From assembly GCA_047971685.1 (NCBI GenBank), contig JBKDZW010000129.1, positions 1-26,130 on the forward strand: DNA of 26,130 nt, in the 5' to 3' direction. Shown piece by piece: positions 21,993 through 26,130 of this stretch (positions within the stretch are counted from its first letter, which is position 1; each line of letters begins with the position of its first letter). The position numbers and the translations under genes were made by a program. The notes under the pieces are model-generated. The model saw only the letters and a program-made list of their open reading frames with translations. It searched no databases and was not told the origin of the DNA. Source of the stretch: JAJXWB01 sp047971685 (lineage in GTDB: Bacteria; Pseudomonadota; Alphaproteobacteria; Rhizobiales; Beijerinckiaceae).

Positions 21993-24179
21993 TTAAGGAA
22001 CGGTAATTTTGGCCCCTCGGTCCTGTGCTTTTTTCTCGCGGCGGCGCGCATGCAACACCGGCTCCGTATAGCCCGAGGGCTGCGCGCGGCCCTTGAACAC
22101 GAGATCGCAGGCCGCCTGAAACGCAACGCCGTCGAAACCGGGCGCCATGGGCCGATAATGCGGGTCGTCCGCATTCTGCCGATCGACGACCGCAGCCATT
22201 TTCTTCATCGTCGCCATCACTTGATCTTCGCCGCACACGCCCTGATGCAGCCAATTGGCTATATGCTGCGAGGAAATGCGCAAGGTGGCGCGATCTTCCA
22301 TCAGGCCGACATCGTGAATGTCGGGCACCTTGGAGCAGCCGACGCCCTGGTCGATCCAGCGCACGACATAGCCGAGAATGCCCTGGGCGTTGTTGTCGAG
22401 TTCGGCCTGCACGTCCTCGGCGGACCAATTGAGGCGATCGGCGAGCGGAATGGCGAGAATGTCGTCGACGCAAGCAGGCTCGCGTCTGGCGATTTCTTCC
22501 TGCGTCCGGGCGACGTCGATCTGGTGGTAATGCGTGGCGTGCAGCGTGGCGGCCGTCGGCGAAGGCACCCAGGCGGTATTGGCGCCGGCTTTGGGATGGC
22601 CGATCTTCATGCGCAACATATCGGCCATCAGGTCGGGCATGGCCCACATGCCCTTGCCGATCTGCGCCTTGCCGCGCAGGCCCGCGCGAAGGCCGATATC
22701 GACGTTGGAATCCTCGTAAGCGCCAATCCATTTCCGGTTCTTCATGTCGGCCTTGCGCACCATGGCGCCGGCCTCCATGGACGTGTGGATCTCGTCGCCC
22801 GTGCGATCGAGGAAGCCGGTGTTGATGAACACCACGCGATCCCTGGCCGCGCGGATGCATTCCTTGAGATTGACGGACGTGCGGCGCTCCTCGTCCATGA
22901 TGCCCATCTTGAGCGTGTTACGGGCAAGACCTCGCGCGTCCTCGATACGATCGAACAGGTCGTTGGCGAAGGCGACCTCCTCCGGCCCGTGCATCTTCGG
23001 TTTGACGATGTAGACCGACCCCGCGCGGCTGTTTCTGAGCGGCCCCTTGCCCTTGATGTCGTGCATGGCGATCAGGCTGGTGATCATGCCGTCGAGAATC
23101 CCTTCGGGCGCATCGGCGCCGTTCACCCTGACCGCATCGCTGGTCATCAGATGGCCGACATTGCGCACGAGCAGCAGCGAACGGCCATGCAATGTCTTCC
23201 GCGCGCCATCGGGCGCGGTGAAGACGCGGTCGGCGTTGAGCCGGCGCGTCATCGTCTTGCCGCCCTTCTCGAAGGTGTCGGCAAGGTCGCCCTTCATCAG
23301 GCCGAGCCAGTTGCGATAGGCCTCGACCTTGTCTTCGGCGTCGACGCAGGCGACCGAATCCTCGCAATCCTGAATCGTGGTCAGGGCGGATTCGAGAACG
23401 AGATCGGAGACGCCTGCCGCATCGTTTCCGCCGATGGGATGGGCGCGGTCGATCACGATCTCGATATGCAGACCGTTATGGACGAGCAGGATGGAGTTCG
23501 GCGCATCCGCTGCGCCCGAAAAACCGGCGAATTCGGCAGGAACCTTGAGGCCGGTTTTCGCGCCGCCTTTCATGGTTGCAGCCAGCGCGCCGTTTTCGAC
23601 CGCATAGCCGGTTGCATCGGTGTGCGACCCCTGCGCCAGCGGTACGTTTTCATCGAGGAACTTGCGCGCCCAGGCGATCACCTGCGCGCCGCGCGCGGGA
23701 TCGTAGCCGGGCCTGGCGGTCTCGCGGCCGGGCAGCGCATCCGTGCCGTAGAGCGCGTCATAAAGCGAGCCCCAGCGCGCATTGGCGGCGTTGAGCGCAT
23801 AGCGCGCATTGGTCACGGGCACGACCAGTTGCGGTCCCGCAAGCCGGGCGATCTCGTCGTCGACCTTGCCTGTCGAAATCGCAAAATCCGCGCCGACCGG
23901 CGCGAGATAGCCGATTTCGGTCAGAAAGGCCTTGTATTCGGCAGCCTCGAAAGCCTTGCCTTTTCGCGCGGCATGCCAGGCGTCGATTTTTGCCTGGAGG
24001 TCGTCGCGTCTGGCGAGCAGCGCCTTGTTGCGCGGGGCGAGATCGACAAGAATTTTTTCAAACCCGTCCCAGAAAGCCTTCGGCTGCACGCCCGTGCCCG
24101 GCAGGGCCTCGGTTTCGACGAACCGATGCAGAACAGCGTCGATTTCGATTGCGCCATGGCGGACATAAGAGGCTGTCAT
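21993..24179 (-). CDS. glcB: Malate synthase G
   Basis: Malate synthase G condenses glyoxylate with acetyl-CoA to malate. The 728-residue product matches the G isoform (E. coli about 723). It shows TTIQDCEDSVACVDAEDK, SRAGSVYIVKPKMHGPEEVAFA, RVVFINTGFLDRTGDEIHTSMEAGAM, and the C-terminal GCSKVPDIHDVGLMEDRATLRISSQH. Cys615 and the catalytic base Asp629 match E. coli Cys617 and Asp631 in spacing. The ATG at 24179 was chosen over one five codons upstream because GAGGAA lies seven bases before it. A perfect 20-bp palindrome is centred 22 bases upstream, suggesting direct repression or activation. No isocitrate lyase or glycolate oxidase genes are in the window, so the glyoxylate source is unknown. 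GST follows 25 bases downstream. Confidence 0.97.
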   Translation of the reverse strand: MTASYVRHGAIEIDAVLHRFVETEALPGTGVQPKAFWDGFEKILVDLAPRNKALLARRDDLQAKIDAWHAARKGKAFEAAEYKAFLTEIGYLAPVGADFAISTGKVDDEIARLAGPQLVVPVTNARYALNAANARWGSLYDALYGTDALPGRETARPGYDPARGAQVIAWARKFLDENVPLAQGSHTDATGYAVENGALAATMKGGAKTGLKVPAEFAGFSGAADAPNSILLVHNGLHIEIVIDRAHPIGGNDAAGVSDLVLESALTTIQDCEDSVACVDAEDKVEAYRNWLGLMKGDLADTFEKGGKTMTRRLNADRVFTAPDGARKTLHGRSLLLVRNVGHLMTSDAVRVNGADAPEGILDGMITSLIAMHDIKGKGPLRNSRAGSVYIVKPKMHGPEEVAFANDLFDRIEDARGLARNTLKMGIMDEERRTSVNLKECIRAARDRVVFINTGFLDRTGDEIHTSMEAGAMVRKADMKNRKWIGAYEDSNVDIGLRAGLRGKAQIGKGMWAMPDLMADMLRMKIGHPKAGANTAWVPSPTAATLHATHYHQIDVARTQEEIARREPACVDDILAIPLADRLNWSAEDVQAELDNNAQGILGYVVRWIDQGVGCSKVPDIHDVGLMEDRATLRISSQHIANWLHQGVCGEDQVMATMKKMAAVVDRQNADDPHYRPMAPGFDGVAFQAACDLVFKGRAQPSGYTEPVLHARRREKKAQDRGAKITVP

Positions 24180-24191
24180 CGGAGTTCCTCG

Positions 24192-24211
24192 CAAACTGGC
24201 ATGCCAGTTTG
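24192..24211. promoter_or_regulatory. Perfect 20-bp palindrome upstream of malate synthase G
   Basis: CAAACTGGCATGCCAGTTTG is an exact inverted repeat with no central spacer. It ends 12 bases before the glcB start codon and overlaps a possible -10 box TACAAA (minus strand, 24213-24208), whose -35 partner (TTTCCC at 24236-24231) is weak. The position is what one expects for an operator. I cannot assign a regulator family, and none is encoded nearby. Confidence 0.6.
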
Positions 24212-24286
24212 TACGTCTCTCCGGGGGAAAGGGAAAGTCGAGGCCTGCGGGAAAGAATTTCGCGCCGCTTTGAAAACGTGTCGTCC

Positions 24287-26130
24287 TCAGGCGCCGGCAA
24301 GGACAAGCGGCAGCGTGCGCAACCGCTGGCCTGTAGCCGCAAACACCGCGTTGGCGACAGCCGGCGCAATCGGCGGCGTGCCGATCTCGCCGACGCCGCC
24401 AAGCGCTGCGCCGGAATTGACGATCTCGACGCCGATGTCGGGCGCATCGCTCAAAGACAACAGCGGATAGGAGTCGAAATTCGACTGGACAATGGCGCCG
24501 TTTTCAAAATCGATGCGCCCGTAGAGCGCCGCCGTCAGACCAAAATTCACGCCGCCGCGCACCTGCGCGACGACATTCGGCGGGTCGATGGCAAACCCGC
24601 AATCGACGAAGGCCTGTACGCGCCGCGCCTTGATCTTGCCCTTGACGATCTCGATATCAGCGATCTCGCCGACGAAGGAATGGAAGCTTTCGGTGAGCGC
24701 GAAACCGCGCCCGACCTGGCCGCCTTCTTTAGCCGGCGCAACAGGATTGGCCTTGTCGAACATGGCCATCTTTTCGAGCAGCCGCCCGGCGCGGCGCGCC
24801 GGTTCGCGGGCGCCTGCGCGCGCCAGCAGTTTTGCGCGATAATCGAGCGGGCGGACGTTGGCGGCGCCGGCCAGCTCGTCGATGAAACATTCCATGAAGA
24901 AGCAATTGATGCTGTAGCCGACGGAGCGCCAGAAGCCGACGGGAACGCCCATATCCACGGTCAGATTCTCTATCGAGCGCGTCGGCAGCCCGTAGAAGGG
25001 AAAAAGCGCGCCGTCGACGGTGGTGCGGTCGGCCATCATGCCGCCCCTGGCCGCCGGCAGGGCGCGCGCGACATATTGATCGGCGATCGAGGGAACGGCG
25101 ATCCGGTACAGGAAGCTCGCCGGCAGGCCCTCGCTGTCGACCCTGGCCGAAATATCGGCCATGGCGGCGGGGCGAAACACGTCGTCGCGCATGTCCTGCG
25201 CGCGCGACCAGATCGTCTGCACCGGCGTTCCCTTGAACCTGCCGGCGATCTCGACCGCCTTGACGATATAATCGAGGTCTGCGCGCCGCCCGAAACCGCC
25301 GCCGAGGAACGGCGTGACGATCTCGACTTTTTCACGCGGCAGGTTGGCTGCGCCTGCGGCCAGCGCTTGCGCGAGCGACGGCGATTGGTGCCCGGCCCAG
25401 ACGGTCGCCTGCGTCTCCGTGACAAGGGCGGTCGCGTTGATCGGCTCCATGGTCGTGTGGGCAAGGAAGGGCGCCTCGTAGGTCGCCTTGATTTCCTTGC
25501 CGTTGGCCGTTGCGACATCGCCGGCCGCATCGATTATCCAGCGCGGCTTGTAATCGGCGCCCTTGTCGAGCGCTGCGCGATAGGCGGCAAACACATCCCC
25601 GGTGGACAGGCTCGAGGCTCTCGAATCGTCCCAGACGATCTCGGCCTGCTCCAGCCCGGCTTGCGCCGCCGCATAGGTTTCGGCGACGACGGCGACATAG
25701 GTCTTGCCTTCGACAATGCCGCGCACGCCCGCAACCTTCACAGGGATGAACGCGCGCGAAAGCTGGCCGCCCAGACGCGGCGCGTGGCGGATGGCGGCGT
25801 AAAGCTGGCCGGGCTGGCGCGTGTCTATGCCATATCTGGCTTCGCCATAGGTCTTGGGCGGCACGTCGAAGCGCGGCGCGCCCCTGCCGATATAGGCGCC
25901 TGGCCCAAGCGGCGCGATCTCGATGTCTCTGGGCGCAAGCCGGCCCGCATCGTCCGCCAGTTCGGCGAAGGCAGCGCTACGTCCGTCCGGCGTCACGAAG
26001 GCGCCGCCAAGACTTTTCATCTCATCCGGCGGCACGCGGAATTTTGCGGACGCCGCGCGCAAGAGCATGTCGTTCATGCTGGCGGCGGCCTTGCGGATCT
26101 GGTCCGTAATGTTGCGCGCGCTGGTCGAGC
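24287..26130 (-). CDS. Molybdopterin-binding subunit of an isoquinoline 1-oxidoreductase-type oxidase (partial)
   Basis: The last 613 residues of a xanthine oxidase-family large subunit of the IorB/aldehyde oxidase kind. The frame stays open to the right edge (STSARNITDQIRKAAASMNDMLL), so the gene is cut by the window and internal Met codons should not be taken as starts. Seen are AFIPVKVAGVRGIVEG, HTTMEPINATALV, the cofactor segment FLGGGFGRRADLDYIVKAVEIA, PVGFWRSVGYSINCFFMECFIDELA, and near the end the conserved glutamate loop GGVGEIGTPPIAPAVANAVF. Such enzymes hydroxylate N-heterocycles or oxidise aldehydes, passing electrons through a small [2Fe-2S] subunit, here presumably beyond the edge. 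Leftward transcription runs towards glcB across 107 bases. Substrate unknown. Confidence 0.88.
   Translation of the reverse strand, partial: STSARNITDQIRKAAASMNDMLLRAASAKFRVPPDEMKSLGGAFVTPDGRSAAFAELADDAGRLAPRDIEIAPLGPGAYIGRGAPRFDVPPKTYGEARYGIDTRQPGQLYAAIRHAPRLGGQLSRAFIPVKVAGVRGIVEGKTYVAVVAETYAAAQAGLEQAEIVWDDSRASSLSTGDVFAAYRAALDKGADYKPRWIIDAAGDVATANGKEIKATYEAPFLAHTTMEPINATALVTETQATVWAGHQSPSLAQALAAGAANLPREKVEIVTPFLGGGFGRRADLDYIVKAVEIAGRFKGTPVQTIWSRAQDMRDDVFRPAAMADISARVDSEGLPASFLYRIAVPSIADQYVARALPAARGGMMADRTTVDGALFPFYGLPTRSIENLTVDMGVPVGFWRSVGYSINCFFMECFIDELAGAANVRPLDYRAKLLARAGAREPARRAGRLLEKMAMFDKANPVAPAKEGGQVGRGFALTESFHSFVGEIADIEIVKGKIKARRVQAFVDCGFAIDPPNVVAQVRGGVNFGLTAALYGRIDFENGAIVQSNFDSYPLLSLSDAPDIGVEIVNSGAALGGVGEIGTPPIAPAVANAVFAATGQRLRTLPLVLAGA

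Noticed and set aside
21978..24470. An 830-codon plus-strand open frame opposite malate synthase G
   Set aside because: Same reason: an antisense shadow of a gene with clear catalytic motifs, and it runs across the palindrome and intergenic region.

Overview
The window is a GC-rich bacterial chromosome segment, most likely from an alphaproteobacterium of the Hyphomicrobiales (Rhizobiales). Three things point there. One is a TIGR02300-type zinc-ribbon/acidic-tail protein placed between aroA-cmk and a tRNA-Ala gene. Another is an intergenic palindromic element resembling the mosaic repeats of that order. The last is the style of the EPSP synthase and of the paired nth/DUF2244 genes. A family-level placement (for example Beijerinckiaceae or Methylocystaceae) would be a guess. 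Gene density is high and most of the content is ordinary housekeeping and central metabolism. I see no phage, transposase, CRISPR array, toxin-antitoxin or defence genes.

Layout. 1-512: left edge with short tandem repeats and possibly the first codons of a leftward gene. 513-5105: a gentisate-dioxygenase-like bicupin, nth (minus), a DUF2244 membrane protein, then a leftward operon nudC-queC-MAPEG. 5286-10594: a thiamine-diphosphate enzyme behind a perfect palindrome, a palindromic intergenic element, a small membrane protein, msrA, a YqhA-family protein, and an enoyl-CoA hydratase/VOC pair. 10604-13323: the aroA-cmk pair (leftward), divergent from the TIGR02300 gene and tRNA-Ala(GGC). 13619-16639: an orphan branched-chain-type substrate-binding protein and an acyl-CoA synthetase, transcribed divergently from an intergenic region that carries six copies of a 20-bp tandem repeat. 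16908-19223: maeB (malic enzyme plus PTA-like domain). 19220-21967: a leftward GST-queG-SDR operon. 21993-24179: malate synthase G behind a perfect 20-bp palindrome. 24287 to the right edge: the C-terminal part of an isoquinoline-oxidoreductase-type molybdopterin subunit.

How genes fit together. QueC and QueG are the preQ0-forming and last steps of queuosine biosynthesis but lie in separate operons. Malate synthase and malic enzyme both act on the C4/C2 node, though no isocitrate lyase is present here. The binding protein plus CoA ligase looks like an uptake-and-activation pair for an organic acid. With the bicupin dioxygenase, the crotonase and the IorB-type oxidase this gives a loose flavour of aromatic or carboxylic acid use, but nothing in the sequence fixes a substrate.

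The most unusual non-coding signal is the 20-bp repeat array at 14861-14980. Next come the two operator-like palindromes, the palindromic element at 7021-7123, and the odd start context of queC. I found no clear evidence for a wholly new multi-gene system.
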